NCBI RefSeq assembly: GCF_028618595.1
Contig: NZ_JAQITE010000007.1
Location: 1-64,000 of the forward strand
Direction: 5' to 3'
DNA from: Bartonella sp. AU18XJBT
Lineage (GTDB): Bacteria; Pseudomonadota; Alphaproteobacteria; Rhizobiales; Rhizobiaceae
DNA: 64,000 nucleotides
Position numbers and translations under genes: made by a program. This document shows, piece by piece, positions 20,925-31,125 of the stretch. The number at the start of each line of letters is the position of its first letter. Within the stretch, counting starts at the first letter, position 1. The notes below the pieces were generated by a model. It did not search any database, was not told where the DNA came from, and was given only the letters and a program-made list of their open reading frames with translations.

Positions 20925-20953
20925 TTGACATAAACGCATGAACCCCTTACACG
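20925..20953 (+). promoter_or_regulatory. Candidate promoter of tRNA-Asp
   Basis: TTGACA (20925-20930) is a perfect -35 box. After 16 or 17 bases comes TTACAC or TACACG as a modest -10. Transcription would begin about 30 bases before the mature tRNA-Asp, a typical distance. This is based on the consensus match alone. Confidence 0.4.
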
Positions 20954-20991
20954 ACCGCTTGTGCCAAATTAAATTGGTTCGAAAAAAATGC

Positions 20992-21068
20992 GCGGGTGTA
21001 GCTCAGTTGGTTAGAGTGCTGGCCTGTCACGCCGGAGGTCGCGGGTTCGAGCCCCGTCACTCGCGCCA
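20992..21068 (+). tRNA. trnD: tRNA-Asp (anticodon GTC)
   Basis: The acceptor GCGGGTG pairs with CACTCGC (one G-T pair). The D arm has TAGCTCAGTTGGTTAGAG, the anticodon arm GGCCTGTCACGCC carries GTC at 21026-21028, and the T arm has GCGGGTTCGAGCCCCGT. Discriminator G and CCA are encoded. The 77-base length and sequence are those of alphaproteobacterial tRNA-Asp. Confidence 0.96.
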
Positions 21069-21369
21069 TTCATTTTATGATTCCTTATGAAATTTCCTTT
21101 TTAAAATACCCATATGCTATGAGTGAGGTGTGGAGTACTTGATTGGGGGATAAATATGTTTTTTCTTTCTTTTTATATGGTTTATAAGAATAGGGCTTGC
21201 GTCTTTCTTTGCTCTGCGTTACCTATGCCGATAAGAAAAGTATCGCTCTGTATGCCTTTGAAGCAGTATGAATAGAGCTAATAGAGCGATTGTTAAATTT
21301 GTCTGTTTGGTCTCGCAATATTGAATCATTGTGTTAAACTCAGGCATTTCGTTACGATGGAAGAGGGTT
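21069..21369. other. Spacer between tRNA-Asp and nuoA
   Basis: About 300 bases with no supported gene. It must contain the nuo operon promoter, but I see no convincing -35/-10 pair. A short frame that overlaps the start of nuoA in another phase is a shadow. Confidence 0.5.
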
Positions 21370-21735
21370 ATGGCTTATTTATTGAGCTCTTATTTGCCAG
21401 TCTTGATTTTCATTATTGTGTCAGCGGTTATTGCTGGAGTTTTGTTGATTACACCTTACATTGTAGCATATCGTTCCCCCGATCCCGAAAAGTTATCGGC
21501 TTATGAGTGTGGGTTTAATTCATTTAGTGATGCACGCATGAAGTTTGATATTCGTTTCTATTTGGTATCAATTTTATTTATCATTTTTGATCTTGAAGTT
21601 GCTTTTCTTTTTCCTTGGGCTGTTTCATTCGAATCAATAGGTATGTTTGGCTTTTGGTCAATGATTGTGTTTTTAGCGATTTTGACTATTGGATTTATAT
21701 ATGAATGGAAAAAAGGAGCCCTTGAATGGAATTAA
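21370..21735 (+). CDS. nuoA: NADH-quinone oxidoreductase subunit A
   Basis: A 121-residue membrane subunit of complex I, located at the junction between the quinone site and the membrane arm. It has three transmembrane helices (about residues 8-30, 62-84 and 90-110). The conserved loop is '[20 protein letters not shown]', with the Cys implicated in active/deactive conformations of related enzymes, and '[14 protein letters not shown]'-like sequence follows. ATG 21370 is chosen because GAGGG lies just upstream and the length is the family's usual one. The gene overlaps nuoB by ten bases, so the two are translationally coupled. Confidence 0.96.
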   Translation: MAYLLSSYLPVLIFIIVSAVIAGVLLITPYIVAYRSPDPEKLSAYECGFNSFSDARMKFDIRFYLVSILFIIFDLEVAFLFPWAVSFESIGMFGFWSMIVFLAILTIGFIYEWKKGALEWN

Positions 21736-22307
21736 GATCTAATAATTCAACGATTGCAGCTCCAAAACCAAAAGGAATCATTGATCCAAATACTGGTGGG
21801 CTGATAGGATCTGACGATAAGTTTTTTCGTGATATTAATGCTGAATTATCAGATAAGGGTTTTTTAGTTACCTCGGCAGATGCTTTGATTACTTGGGCAC
21901 GTACCGGTTCTTTAATGTGGATGAGTTTTGGTTTAGCTTGTTGTGCTATCGAAATGATGCAATGCTCAATGCCTCATTATGATAATGAGCGTTTTGGATA
22001 TGCACCACGAGCTTCACCCCGTCAGTCAGATGTGATGGTGGTAGCAGGTACTCTAACAAATAAGATGGCTCCTGCTTTAAGAAAAGTGTATGATCAGATG
22101 CCAGAGCCACGTTATGTGATTTCTATGGGATCATGTGCAAACGGTGGGGGGTATTATCATTATTCCTATTCAGTAGTGCGTGGATGTGATCGTATTGTGC
22201 CTGTCGATATATATGTTCCAGGGTGTCCACCTACAGCAGAGGCATTATTATACGGCATATTGTTGTTACAGAAAAAAATCCGTCGTACCGGATCCATAGA
22301 GCGATAG
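21726..22307 (+). CDS. nuoB: NADH-quinone oxidoreductase subunit B
   Basis: A 193-residue peripheral subunit that binds cluster N2, the last iron-sulfur centre, which hands electrons to quinone. The four ligands are visible: C72 and C73 in '[11 protein letters not shown]', C137 in 'MGSCANGGG' and C167 in '[11 protein letters not shown]'. The N-terminal extension of about 35 residues is usual for alphaproteobacteria. It overlaps the end of nuoA by ten bases and is followed by nuoC 14 bases later. Confidence 0.98.
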   Translation: MELRSNNSTIAAPKPKGIIDPNTGGLIGSDDKFFRDINAELSDKGFLVTSADALITWARTGSLMWMSFGLACCAIEMMQCSMPHYDNERFGYAPRASPRQSDVMVVAGTLTNKMAPALRKVYDQMPEPRYVISMGSCANGGGYYHYSYSVVRGCDRIVPVDIYVPGCPPTAEALLYGILLLQKKIRRTGSIER

Positions 22308-22321
22308 AGAGTCTTCTTGTC

Positions 22322-22933
22322 ATGGTGGATGAAACATTAGTTGAACTTGCTGCTTATTTGGAAACCAAGTTAAAAAATAAGCTTGAAGAGACAGTTCTTG
22401 CTTTTGGTGAATTGACCATTGTGGCACGTCTTGATGCAATTATCGATGTCTTAATGTTCGTTCGTGATGATTCTCGCTGTCAATTTATTAATCTTACAGA
22501 CATTAGTGGCGTGGATTATCCGTCTCGCGATAAGCGCTTTGATGTTTCTTACCAATTGTTATCTCCTCGTGAGAATTTACGCTTACGTGTAAAAGTTCGT
22601 ACGGATGAAAATACTCCTGTTGCTTCAGCATGTACGGTTTATCCTGGCGCAGAGTGGTATGAACGTGAAACGTATGATATGTATGGGATTTTATTTTCAG
22701 GACATCCGGACTTGAGGCGGATTTTAACAGATTATGGGTTTGAAGGATATCCTTTACGCAAAGACTTTCCTGTGACGGGATTTGTTGAATGCCGTTATGA
22801 TAATGAGGCAAAGAGGGTGATTTATGAGCCTGTTGTTTTGCGCCAAGAGATGCGTAATTTTGATTTTCTTTCTCCTTGGGAAGGAGGACAGTATACTTTG
22901 CCATGTGATGAAAAAGCAGATGAAAAAAAATAA
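22322..22933 (+). CDS. nuoC: NADH-quinone oxidoreductase subunit C
   Basis: A 203-residue 30-kDa-type subunit of the complex I connecting module. The signature is '[33 protein letters not shown]' followed by '[10 protein letters not shown]', and 'DISGVDYP' lies upstream. ATG 22322 gives the usual length; the frame is open further back into nuoB, but a start there would overlap it and has no support. It is a separate gene, not fused to nuoD as in enterobacteria. Confidence 0.96.
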   Translation: MVDETLVELAAYLETKLKNKLEETVLAFGELTIVARLDAIIDVLMFVRDDSRCQFINLTDISGVDYPSRDKRFDVSYQLLSPRENLRLRVKVRTDENTPVASACTVYPGAEWYERETYDMYGILFSGHPDLRRILTDYGFEGYPLRKDFPVTGFVECRYDNEAKRVIYEPVVLRQEMRNFDFLSPWEGGQYTLPCDEKADEKK

Positions 22934-23053
22934 TATTGGTTTTGATAAGGCATTATATTAGAGTGCTGTATTTCTTAAATAATTAAATATTTTTTAGCGT
23001 GATAGATTTTTTGATATTTGATATGAAGTTTTTAAAAAAGCAAGGGGTTGATT

Positions 23054-24244
23054 GTGGCTGAGGTCAATGTTCGAAACTTTAATATCAATTTTGGTCCGCA
23101 GCATCCTGCAGCGCATGGGGTTTTGCGCATGGTTTTGGAGTTGGACGGTGAAGTTGTTGAACGTGTAGATCCACATATTGGGTTATTGCATCGCGGTACC
23201 GAAAAATTAATGGAAACAAAAACTTATCTTCAAGCAGGTCCTTATCTAGATCGTTTGGATTATGTTGCTCCTATGAATCAGGAACATGCTTTTGTTCTTG
23301 CTATTGAAAAATTATTAGATATTAAAGTTCCTAAAAGAGGGCAATTAATACGTGTTTTGTTTTCTGAAATTGGGCGTATTCTTAATCATTTGCTTAATGT
23401 AACGACACAGGCAATGGATGTTGGTGCTTTAACGCCACCGCTTTGGGGATTTGAGCAACGTGAAAGATTGATGATTTTTTATGAGCGTGCCTGTGGTGCT
23501 CGTCTTCATGCAAATTATTTTCGTCCCGGTGGTGTGCATCAAGATTTACCAGAATCTTTAGTTGAAGATATTGGTAATTTTATTGATCCTTTTCTTGTTT
23601 CTCTCGGGAAACTTGATGCGCTTGTAACGCCAAATCGGATTTTTAAGCAGCGTAATGTGGATATTGGCGTGGTAAGTATTGATGAAGCTTGGGCGCGTGG
23701 CTTTTCTGGGGTTATGATTCGTGGAGCTGGTGTGCCATGGGATTTACGTAAAAGCCAACCTTACGAATGTTACGATGAAATGGAATTTGATATTCCTATA
23801 GGTAAAAATAGCGATTGCTATGATCGTTATCTTATTCGTATGGAAGAAATGCGTCAATCAGCAAAAATTATGCGCCAATGTGTAGAGCGTTTACTGAGTA
23901 CTGAAAAAAATGGACCAGTTTCGAGCTTGGATCGCAAAATTGTGCCTCCAAAGCGATCTGAAATGAAAAGCTCGATGGAAGCACTGATTCATCATTTCAA
24001 GCTTTATACGGAAGGTTTTCATACGCCTCCTGGAGAAGTATATGTTGCGGTGGAAGCTCCGAAGGGTGAGTTTGGTGTTTATCTTGTTTCTGATGGAACC
24101 AATAAGCCTTATCGTGTAAAGTTGCGTGCTCCTGGGTTTGCTCATCTCCAAGCTATGGATTTTTTAACCAGAGGTCATATGCTGGCCGATGCTACAGCTA
24201 TTTTGGGTTCGATTGATATTGTTTTTGGGGAGGTTGATCGCTAA
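23054..24244 (+). CDS. nuoD: NADH-quinone oxidoreductase subunit D
   Basis: A 396-residue 49-kDa-type subunit that forms most of the quinone pocket with NuoB. The N-terminal '[21 protein letters not shown]' contains the quinone-contacting histidine loop. Further marks are '[18 protein letters not shown]', '[16 protein letters not shown]' and the end 'DIVFGEVDR'. GTG 23054 is preferred because AAGGGG lies about six bases upstream and the protein then begins [12 protein letters not shown] 23048 is possible but poorly spaced. The stop codon overlaps the nuoE start by one base. Confidence 0.97.
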   Translation: MAEVNVRNFNINFGPQHPAAHGVLRMVLELDGEVVERVDPHIGLLHRGTEKLMETKTYLQAGPYLDRLDYVAPMNQEHAFVLAIEKLLDIKVPKRGQLIRVLFSEIGRILNHLLNVTTQAMDVGALTPPLWGFEQRERLMIFYERACGARLHANYFRPGGVHQDLPESLVEDIGNFIDPFLVSLGKLDALVTPNRIFKQRNVDIGVVSIDEAWARGFSGVMIRGAGVPWDLRKSQPYECYDEMEFDIPIGKNSDCYDRYLIRMEEMRQSAKIMRQCVERLLSTEKNGPVSSLDRKIVPPKRSEMKSSMEALIHHFKLYTEGFHTPPGEVYVAVEAPKGEFGVYLVSDGTNKPYRVKLRAPGFAHLQAMDFLTRGHMLADATAILGSIDIVFGEVDR

Positions 24245-24897
24245 TGTCCGTACGCCGTCTTGCCGATGATGTTTATCAGCCCGCTGAGTTTTCTTTTACA
24301 AAAGAAAATCAGATATGGGTAAAAAATACCATAAAAAAATATCCTGTAGGGCGTCAGCAGTCTGCTGTAATTCCATTATTAATGCGTGCTCAAGAGCAAG
24401 ATGGTTGGGTGACACGTGCCGCGATTGAGCATATTGCTCAGATTCTTTCCATGGCTTATATTCGTGTTCTGGAAGTTGCAACTTTTTACACTCAGTTTCA
24501 GCTTAAGCCTGTTGGAACAAAAGCGCATATTCAAGTTTGTGGTACGACTCCTTGTATGTTACGTGGATCTGGTGAATTAATTAAAGTTTGTCAGAAAAAA
24601 ATTCATCATGAACCTTTTGCGACCAATCAGGATGGAACCTTATCATGGGAAGAGGTGGAGTGTCTTGGTGCTTGTGTTAATGCTCCCATGGTTATGATTT
24701 TTAAAGATACTTATGAAGATCTTACAGCTGAGCGTCTTGAAGAAATTATTGATGCATTTGAAGCTGGGAAAGGTTCTGAGATAGCGGTTGGTCCGCAAAG
24801 TAGCCGTAAATCGTCGGAACCGATTAGTGGTTTAACTTCTCTTATTGATGATGAGAAAGAAAAAAAGATTTCTCAAGTCTTCACCAAAAAAGGATAA
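24244..24897 (+). CDS. nuoE: NADH-quinone oxidoreductase subunit E
   Basis: A 217-residue 24-kDa-type subunit of the NADH-oxidising module. It carries the [2Fe-2S] cluster N1a with ligands C99 and C104 in 'VCGTTPCMLRG' and C140 and C144 in 'VECLGACVNAPM'. The thioredoxin-like domain is preceded by a helical bundle of about 85 residues. The tail after about 175 is charged and probably disordered, as in rhizobial relatives. Its ATG overlaps the nuoD stop (TAATG), indicating translational coupling. Confidence 0.97.
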   Translation: MSVRRLADDVYQPAEFSFTKENQIWVKNTIKKYPVGRQQSAVIPLLMRAQEQDGWVTRAAIEHIAQILSMAYIRVLEVATFYTQFQLKPVGTKAHIQVCGTTPCMLRGSGELIKVCQKKIHHEPFATNQDGTLSWEEVECLGACVNAPMVMIFKDTYEDLTAERLEEIIDAFEAGKGSEIAVGPQSSRKSSEPISGLTSLIDDEKEKKISQVFTKKG

Positions 24898-25063
24898 GGA
24901 TAAGAATGGGAACATAATTAAGTATTTTTCTTGAGAAAATATTTTATTATTCTACCCATGATGGCAACATTTAACGAAAAGTAAGAAGTCTTGAAAAGAT
25001 ATTTAAAAATTGCATTTGAGGAAAAGCGGAAAATGCTATGGGTAATAGAAAAAAAGGTGGGGT

Positions 25064-26371
25064 ATGCTAGCTGATAAAGATCGTATCTTCACCAATATTT
25101 ATGGTTTAAAAGACAAATCATTAAAGGCTGCGATGTTGCGTGGGCATTGGAATGGTCTGAAAGAGATGATTGACAAAGGCCGTGATTGGATCATTGATGA
25201 GGTGAAGGCATCGGGTTTACGCGGTCGTGGTGGTGCTGGTTTTCCTACCGGAATGAAGTGGTCCTTTATGCCAAAGCAGAATGATGGGCGTCCTCATTAT
25301 TTGGTTGTCAATGCCGATGAATCTGAACCTGGAACTTGTAAAGACCGTGATATTTTACGTCATGACCCCCATACTTTGATTGAAGGATGTGCAATCGCTA
25401 CTTTTGCTATGGGAGCCAATGTTGCTTTTATTTATATTCGTGGTGAATATATTCGTGAACGTGAAGCGCTTCAAGCTGCCGTTGATGAATGCTATGATGC
25501 AGGTTTACTTGGCAAAAAAACGAAATATGGGCATGCTTGTGATATTGTTATTCATCATGGAGCTGGTGCTTATATTTGTGGTGAAGAAACAGCTCTTCTT
25601 GAAAGTCTTGAGGGAAAAAAGGGACAACCTCGGCTTAAACCACCATTTCCTGCCAATATGGGGATTTATGGCTGTCCAACAACAGTAAATAATGTAGAGT
25701 CTATTGCCGTTGTTCCAACGATTTTGCGGCGGGGTGCTTCGTGGTTTTCATCAATCGGGCGAGCAAATAATGTTGGAACGAAATTATTTATGGTTTCAGG
25801 GCATGTTAATGCACCTTGTACATTTGAAGATGCTCTTGGTGTTTCATTCCGTGAATTAATTGAAAAACATACGGGTGGTATTCGTGGTGGATGGAATAAT
25901 CTTTTAGCAGTTATTCCAGGGGGAGCTTCTTGTCCAGTCGTTCGTGGTGAGGATATGATCGATGCAATCATGGATTTTGATGGGATGCGAGATGTTGGGT
26001 CTTCTTTTGGTACAGGGGGAATGATTGTTATGGATAAATCAACCGATATTATTAAGGCAATTTGGCGTATAGCTGCCTTTTTCAAACACGAGAGTTGTGG
26101 TCAGTGTACACCGTGTCGTGAGGGGACCGGATGGATGATGCGTCTTTTAGGGCGTATGGTTGAGGGAAGAGCGCAAAAACGCGAGATTGATCTTTTGTTT
26201 GAAGTGTCTAAACAGGTTGAAGGACACACTATTTGTGCTCTTGGTGATGCTGCTGCATGGCCTGTACAAGGGTTGATACGTAATTTTCGTCCGGAAATCG
26301 AGCGTAGAATTGATGAATACACGCGAAATGTAGTCCAAAGCAAAAATATTGCTTTGGAAGCAGTGGGATAG
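25064..26371 (+). CDS. nuoF: NADH-quinone oxidoreductase subunit F
   Basis: A 435-residue 51-kDa-type subunit that binds NADH and FMN and is the entry point of electrons. The FMN/NADH loop '[13 protein letters not shown]' is at residues 54-66. '[20 protein letters not shown]' and '[19 protein letters not shown]' follow. The [4Fe-4S] cluster N3 ligands are in '[16 protein letters not shown]' with a fourth Cys in '[13 protein letters not shown]'. It is separated from nuoE by about 165 bases without another gene. Confidence 0.98.
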   Translation: MLADKDRIFTNIYGLKDKSLKAAMLRGHWNGLKEMIDKGRDWIIDEVKASGLRGRGGAGFPTGMKWSFMPKQNDGRPHYLVVNADESEPGTCKDRDILRHDPHTLIEGCAIATFAMGANVAFIYIRGEYIREREALQAAVDECYDAGLLGKKTKYGHACDIVIHHGAGAYICGEETALLESLEGKKGQPRLKPPFPANMGIYGCPTTVNNVESIAVVPTILRRGASWFSSIGRANNVGTKLFMVSGHVNAPCTFEDALGVSFRELIEKHTGGIRGGWNNLLAVIPGGASCPVVRGEDMIDAIMDFDGMRDVGSSFGTGGMIVMDKSTDIIKAIWRIAAFFKHESCGQCTPCREGTGWMMRLLGRMVEGRAQKREIDLLFEVSKQVEGHTICALGDAAAWPVQGLIRNFRPEIERRIDEYTRNVVQSKNIALEAVG

Positions 26372-26434
26372 AAAATTTTTTAAAGAGCAACCGAATGCAA
26401 ATTTTAAGTGGGTTATCCACAGGTTGGATGGGTG

Positions 26435-28504
26435 ATGATAAATATCAAAGTTGATGGCAAAGAGATTGAAGTTCCTGATTACTACACGTTGCTTCAGGCT
26501 GCTGAGGCGGCGGGTGTTGAAGTGCCACGTTTTTGTTTTCATGAATCTTTGTCAATTGCTGGAAATTGTCGTATGTGTTTGGTTGAGGTTAAGGGTGGTC
26601 CTCCAAAACCTCAGGCTTCTTGTGCTATGGGGGTTCGTGATTTACGATTAGGGCCTAACGGTGAAGCACCTGAGATTTTTACCAATACGACGATGGTAAA
26701 AAAAGCACGTGAAGGTGTTATGGAATTTCTTCTCATTAATCATCCTTTGGATTGTCCAGTGTGTGATCAAGGGGGGGAATGTGATCTTCAAGATCAAGCA
26801 ATGCTTTATGGGCGAGATTGCTCTCGTTATACAGAAAATAAGCGTGCTGTAGAAGATAAATATATTGGACCTCTTGTCAAAACTGTTATGACACGGTGTA
26901 TTCATTGTACACGGTGTGTTCGTTTTACAACAGAAGTTGCAGGTATTTCTGAGCTTGGTTTGATCGGTCGTGGTGAAGATGCTGAAATTACGACGTATCT
27001 TGAAAAGGCTATGACATCTGAATTACAGGGAAATGTTATTGATCTTTGTCCTGTAGGAGCTTTAACTTCAAAACCTTATGCGTTTCATGCTCGTCCGTGG
27101 GAATTGGTAAAAACGGAATCGATTGATGTGATGGATGCGCTTGGTAGTGCGATCCGTATTGATAGCCGTGGCCGTGAAGTTATGCGGATTATGCCGCGTA
27201 CGAATGAAGATGTAAATGAGGAATGGATCTCTGATAAAACGCGTTTTATTTGGGATGGATTACGGACTCAGCGGCTTGATAAACCATATGTACGCAAAGA
27301 TGGAAAGCTTCAACCTGTCAGTTGGACAGAAGCTTTTGCAAAAATTAAAATGGTGATTTCTAAAATTTTTCCCGAAAAAATTGGAGCCATTGCTGGAGAT
27401 CTTGCGTCTGTTGAAGAAATGTATGCTCTTAAAGCATTATTGAGCTCTTTGGGCTCAACACTTTTTGATTGTCGCCAAAGAGGGGGGGCTTTATCGCCTG
27501 AGTTTGGGCGTTCGAGTTATATTTTTAATCCGACGATTGCAGGTATTGAACAGGCTGATGCATTGCTTATTGTGGGATCTAATCCACGTCATGAAGCGGC
27601 TGTTTTAAATGCGCGTATTTTAAAGCGCCAACGAATGGGAAATTTTCCTATTGCATTAATTGGAGAGAAAGTCGATTTACGTTATCCTTATTCTTATCTT
27701 GGATCTGGGAGTGATACATTAACGACACTTATTCGTGGAGAGGATGTTTTTTTTAATGTCTTAAAAGAAGCAAAGAGGCCCCTTATTCTTATTGGAGAGG
27801 GAGCGGTTTCAGGAAATGAAGGTTTATCTGTTTTAAAAAGTCTTGCTAAATTAGCTGATAATATTGGTGCTCTTAGTGAAGAATGGAATGGATTTGGAGT
27901 TCTTCATAATGCAGCATCAATTGTTGGAGGGTTGGACATAGGCTTTACTTCTAAGCTTGGGGTTGCAAATATACTTAAAACCTGTGAAGTTTTATTTTTG
28001 CTTGGTGCTGATGAAGTAGAATTAGCCAATACAAAAGCTTTTACAATTTATATTGGGAGCCATGGTGATAATGGTGCACATGCTGCTGATGTTATTTTGC
28101 CTGCATCTGCTTACACTGAAAAATCAGGGCTTTATGTGAATACAGAAGGACGTGTTCAAATGACAAATCGGGCTGGTTTTGCTCCAGGTGAAGCAAAAGA
28201 AGATTGGGCTATTTTGCGTGCTTTATCGGATATTTTAGGACAAAGGCTCCCTTTTGATTCTCTTTCTCAATTAAGGCAATGCTTGTTTAATGATTATCCA
28301 CACCTTTGTGCTGTTGATGATATAGTGCCTTCTGATATAAGTGGACTTAAGGCACTTGGTTCAAAAATGGTTTCTCTAGAGAGTCAAACATTTACTTCTA
28401 TGGTTAAAGACTTTTATTTAACAAATCCGATAGCACGTGCTTCTGCTGTTATGGCTGAATGTTCATCTCTTGCAAAAAACCACGCTACGCAAACTGTAAA
28501 GTAA
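26435..28504 (+). CDS. nuoG: NADH-quinone oxidoreductase subunit G
   Basis: A 689-residue 75-kDa-type subunit carrying several iron-sulfur clusters. The N-terminal ferredoxin domain has C34, C45, C48 and C63 (N1b). The His-Cys motif is H102, C106, C109 and C115 ('[18 protein letters not shown]'). The next block is '[12 protein letters not shown]' with the later '[17 protein letters not shown]'. The rest is a molybdopterin-oxidoreductase-like domain without cofactor role. ATG 26435 gives the family start [10 protein letters not shown]; the in-frame GTG at 26408 would add nine untypical residues. Confidence 0.96.
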   Translation: MINIKVDGKEIEVPDYYTLLQAAEAAGVEVPRFCFHESLSIAGNCRMCLVEVKGGPPKPQASCAMGVRDLRLGPNGEAPEIFTNTTMVKKAREGVMEFLLINHPLDCPVCDQGGECDLQDQAMLYGRDCSRYTENKRAVEDKYIGPLVKTVMTRCIHCTRCVRFTTEVAGISELGLIGRGEDAEITTYLEKAMTSELQGNVIDLCPVGALTSKPYAFHARPWELVKTESIDVMDALGSAIRIDSRGREVMRIMPRTNEDVNEEWISDKTRFIWDGLRTQRLDKPYVRKDGKLQPVSWTEAFAKIKMVISKIFPEKIGAIAGDLASVEEMYALKALLSSLGSTLFDCRQRGGALSPEFGRSSYIFNPTIAGIEQADALLIVGSNPRHEAAVLNARILKRQRMGNFPIALIGEKVDLRYPYSYLGSGSDTLTTLIRGEDVFFNVLKEAKRPLILIGEGAVSGNEGLSVLKSLAKLADNIGALSEEWNGFGVLHNAASIVGGLDIGFTSKLGVANILKTCEVLFLLGADEVELANTKAFTIYIGSHGDNGAHAADVILPASAYTEKSGLYVNTEGRVQMTNRAGFAPGEAKEDWAILRALSDILGQRLPFDSLSQLRQCLFNDYPHLCAVDDIVPSDISGLKALGSKMVSLESQTFTSMVKDFYLTNPIARASAVMAECSSLAKNHATQTVK

Positions 28505-28523
28505 GGGCAAAGGAAAAGAAATA

Positions 28524-29573
28524 ATGATGTATGATTTCTTTATGACTTGGCTGTTGCCATTACTCATTATAATCGGAAAAACCCTTCTTCTTTTGGTTAT
28601 TCTTTTGATCTTAGTTGCTTATCTTCTTTACGCAGACAGAAAGATTTGGGCCGCTGTACAATTGCGTCGTGGACCAAACGTTGTTGGTCCATGGGGTTTG
28701 TTACAGTCTTTTGCAGATTTAATTAAATTTGTTGTTAAAGAGCCTATTATTCCTGCAGGTGCAAATAAGGGTGTTTTTCTTTTGGCTCCTTTTGTTTCAG
28801 CGACACTTGCTTTATCAACTTGGGCTGTTATTCCTGTCAATGAGGGCTGGGAGGTTGCGAAGATTAATGTTGGCTTGCTTTATATTTTAGCTATTTCATC
28901 TCTTGAGGTTTATGGTGTTATTATGGGGGGATGGGCATCAAATTCAAAATATCCTTTCTTAGGAGCTCTTCGTTCGGCGGCACAAATGGTTTCTTATGAA
29001 GTTTCCATTGGTTTTGTGCTTGTGACTGTCATTTTAATAAGTGGTTCGTTGGATCTCACAACAATTGTTCATAAACAAAGTTCTGGAATTGGTACAACTC
29101 TTGGTCTTCCTTTTAACAGTTTTCTCGATTGGAATTGGTTGGTCCTTTTCCCAATGTTTATTATATTTTTTATTTCTGCGCTCGCAGAGACAAACCGTCC
29201 TCCATTCGATTTGGTGGAAGCAGAATCTGAACTTGTAGCTGGTCATATGGTAGAATATTCTTCAACACCTTACATGCTCTTCTTTCTAGGTGAATATGTT
29301 GCGATTGTTTTAATGTGCGCATTAACAACTATTCTATTTTTGGGCGGTTGGTTGCCTCCCTTAGATGTTTGGTGGCTTAACTGGGTTCCTGGTGTCATTT
29401 GGTTTGTTTTAAAAGTCTGTTTTGTGTTTTTTTGGTTTGCTATGGTTAAAGCATTTGTTCCACGTTATCGCTATGATCAGCTCATGCGGCTTGGTTGGAA
29501 GGTTTTTCTTCCTCTCTCACTAGCAATGGTTGTGATAACTGCTGCTTTTTTAAAGTTTACGGATTTCGTTTAA
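28524..29573 (+). CDS. nuoH: NADH-quinone oxidoreductase subunit H
   Basis: A 349-residue membrane subunit with about eight transmembrane helices, which connects the quinone cavity to the proton-pumping arm. Diagnostic loops are '[20 protein letters not shown]' (quinone tunnel entrance), '[20 protein letters not shown]', '[19 protein letters not shown]' and '[14 protein letters not shown]'. AAGGAAAAG precedes the start; ATG 28527 is an equally possible first codon. It lies 19 bases after nuoG. Confidence 0.97.
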   Translation: MMYDFFMTWLLPLLIIIGKTLLLLVILLILVAYLLYADRKIWAAVQLRRGPNVVGPWGLLQSFADLIKFVVKEPIIPAGANKGVFLLAPFVSATLALSTWAVIPVNEGWEVAKINVGLLYILAISSLEVYGVIMGGWASNSKYPFLGALRSAAQMVSYEVSIGFVLVTVILISGSLDLTTIVHKQSSGIGTTLGLPFNSFLDWNWLVLFPMFIIFFISALAETNRPPFDLVEAESELVAGHMVEYSSTPYMLFFLGEYVAIVLMCALTTILFLGGWLPPLDVWWLNWVPGVIWFVLKVCFVFFWFAMVKAFVPRYRYDQLMRLGWKVFLPLSLAMVVITAAFLKFTDFV

Positions 29574-29587
29574 GAGGAGATTTTACG

Positions 29588-30079
29588 ATGTCAGGTTTTA
29601 TTCAGGCGGCAAAGTCACTTCTTCTATTGGAATTTGTGAGTGCTTTTTTCTTAGCTATGCGTCAATTTTTTTCACCAAAGCCCACAATTAATTATCCTTA
29701 TGAAAAAGGTTTTGTATCTCAACGTTTTCGCGGTGAACATGCATTGCGTCGCTATCCAAATGGTGAAGAACGGTGTATTGCTTGTAAATTATGTGAAGCA
29801 ATTTGTCCTGCTCAAGCGATTACAATTGAAGCTGGACCGCGGCGCAATGATGGTACGCGTAGAACTGTCCGTTATGATATAGACATGGTTAAGTGTATCT
29901 ACTGTGGTTTTTGTCAAGAGGCTTGTCCGGTTGAAGCTATTGTCGAAGGTCCAAATTTTGAGTTTGCGACGGAAACACGTGAAGAACTTTATTATGATAA
30001 AGAAAAGCTTTTATTGAATGGAGATCGCTGGGAGCGAGAAATTGCTCGAAATATATTGATGGATGCGCCTTATCGCTAA
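29588..30079 (+). CDS. nuoI: NADH-quinone oxidoreductase subunit I
   Basis: A 163-residue ferredoxin-like subunit with two [4Fe-4S] clusters (N6a and N6b), which carry electrons from NuoG to NuoB. The ligands are C63, C66, C69 and C73 in '[12 protein letters not shown]', and C103, C106, C109 and C113 in '[12 protein letters not shown]'. An amphipathic N-terminal helix probably lies on the membrane. ATG 29588 follows AGAGGAG and starts [10 protein letters not shown]; the frame is open back into nuoH, but that overlap is not a credible start. Confidence 0.97.
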   Translation: MSGFIQAAKSLLLLEFVSAFFLAMRQFFSPKPTINYPYEKGFVSQRFRGEHALRRYPNGEERCIACKLCEAICPAQAITIEAGPRRNDGTRRTVRYDIDMVKCIYCGFCQEACPVEAIVEGPNFEFATETREELYYDKEKLLLNGDRWEREIARNILMDAPYR

Positions 30080-30173
30080 GTGTATCGTTAAATGAGGTGT
30101 CGGATATTTTTCCGATAAATTGTAATCTGGTATGAAGTTTATACCAATTGTTTGAATAATTAAGGAGAAGCCT

Positions 30174-30794
30174 ATGCTAACAGATCTAGCGGCGGCATTT
30201 TTCTATTTGTTTGCTTTTATTATGCTAACAAGTGCAGTTATTGTTATTACGGCACGCAATCCAGTACATTCTGTTTTGTTTTTAATTCTCGCATTTTTTA
30301 ATGCCGCAGCTTTATTTTTGCTTGCAGGAGCAGAGTTTTTAGGGCTTATTCTGCTTGTTGTGTATGTTGGAGCTGTCGCTGTTTTATTTTTGTTTGTCGT
30401 TATGATGCTTGACGTTGATTTTGCTGAGTTAAAGAGTGGAACTCTTCGGTATGCTCCTATTGGAGCTCTTATTGGTGTTATTATCGCTGTAGAATTGATT
30501 GTTGTTTTTGTGAGTAGCTATTTTTCTCCAGTATTGAGAACGCATGTTACGCAACCAATGCCAGATTTAGCGCAGCGAACAAATACACAAGCATTAGGTG
30601 ATATTCTCTATACGGATTATGTTTTCTATTTTCAAATTGCTGGAATGATTTTATTGGTTGCAATGATTGGGGCTATTGTTTTAACACTTCGTCATAAATT
30701 AGGAGTAAAGCGGCAGTCTATTGCGGAGCAAGTTTCTAGAACGGTAGAAAGTGCCATTGAAATCAAACAAGTTGAATCAGGCAAAGGTATGTAA
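30174..30794 (+). CDS. nuoJ: NADH-quinone oxidoreductase subunit J
   Basis: A 206-residue membrane subunit with five predicted helices. The third contains 'FLGLILLVVYVGAVAVLFLFVVMML', the conserved helix with the pi-bulge that couples quinone chemistry to proton movement. The C-terminal 40 residues are hydrophilic. It has a good ribosome-binding site (AAGGAG, 30162-30167). A spacer of about 95 bases separates it from nuoI. Confidence 0.96.
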   Translation: MLTDLAAAFFYLFAFIMLTSAVIVITARNPVHSVLFLILAFFNAAALFLLAGAEFLGLILLVVYVGAVAVLFLFVVMMLDVDFAELKSGTLRYAPIGALIGVIIAVELIVVFVSSYFSPVLRTHVTQPMPDLAQRTNTQALGDILYTDYVFYFQIAGMILLVAMIGAIVLTLRHKLGVKRQSIAEQVSRTVESAIEIKQVESGKGM

Positions 30795-30810
30795 GGGGGG
30801 GGCTATGTAG

Positions 30811-31119
30811 ATGTATATTGATATTACACATTATCTCACTGTTTCTGCTTTGATGTTTACAATTGGTATTGCTGGAATTTTTCTCAACAGAAAAAACGTG
30901 ATTATTATCTTGATGTCCATTGAGCTTATATTGCTTTCAGTTAATCTCAATTTTGTTGCATTTTCAGCATTTCTTCATGATCTTGTTGGTCAGATATTCG
31001 CTTTATTTGTCTTAACCGTAGCAGCTGCTGAAGCTGCCATTGGTTTAGCAATTCTGGTCGTTTTTTTCCGTAATCGTGGTTCCATTGCGGTTGAAGATGT
31101 TAATGTAATGAAAGGCTAA
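30811..31119 (+). CDS. nuoK: NADH-quinone oxidoreductase subunit K
   Basis: A 102-residue, three-helix membrane subunit related to MrpC. The family glutamates lie in the membrane: one in helix 2 ('[20 protein letters not shown]') and one in helix 3 ('[17 protein letters not shown]'). Both are used in proton transfer in characterised enzymes. It sits 16 bases after nuoJ, behind a G-rich ribosome-binding site. Confidence 0.97.
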   Translation: MYIDITHYLTVSALMFTIGIAGIFLNRKNVIIILMSIELILLSVNLNFVAFSAFLHDLVGQIFALFVLTVAAAEAAIGLAILVVFFRNRGSIAVEDVNVMKG

Positions 31120-31125
31120 CCAGTG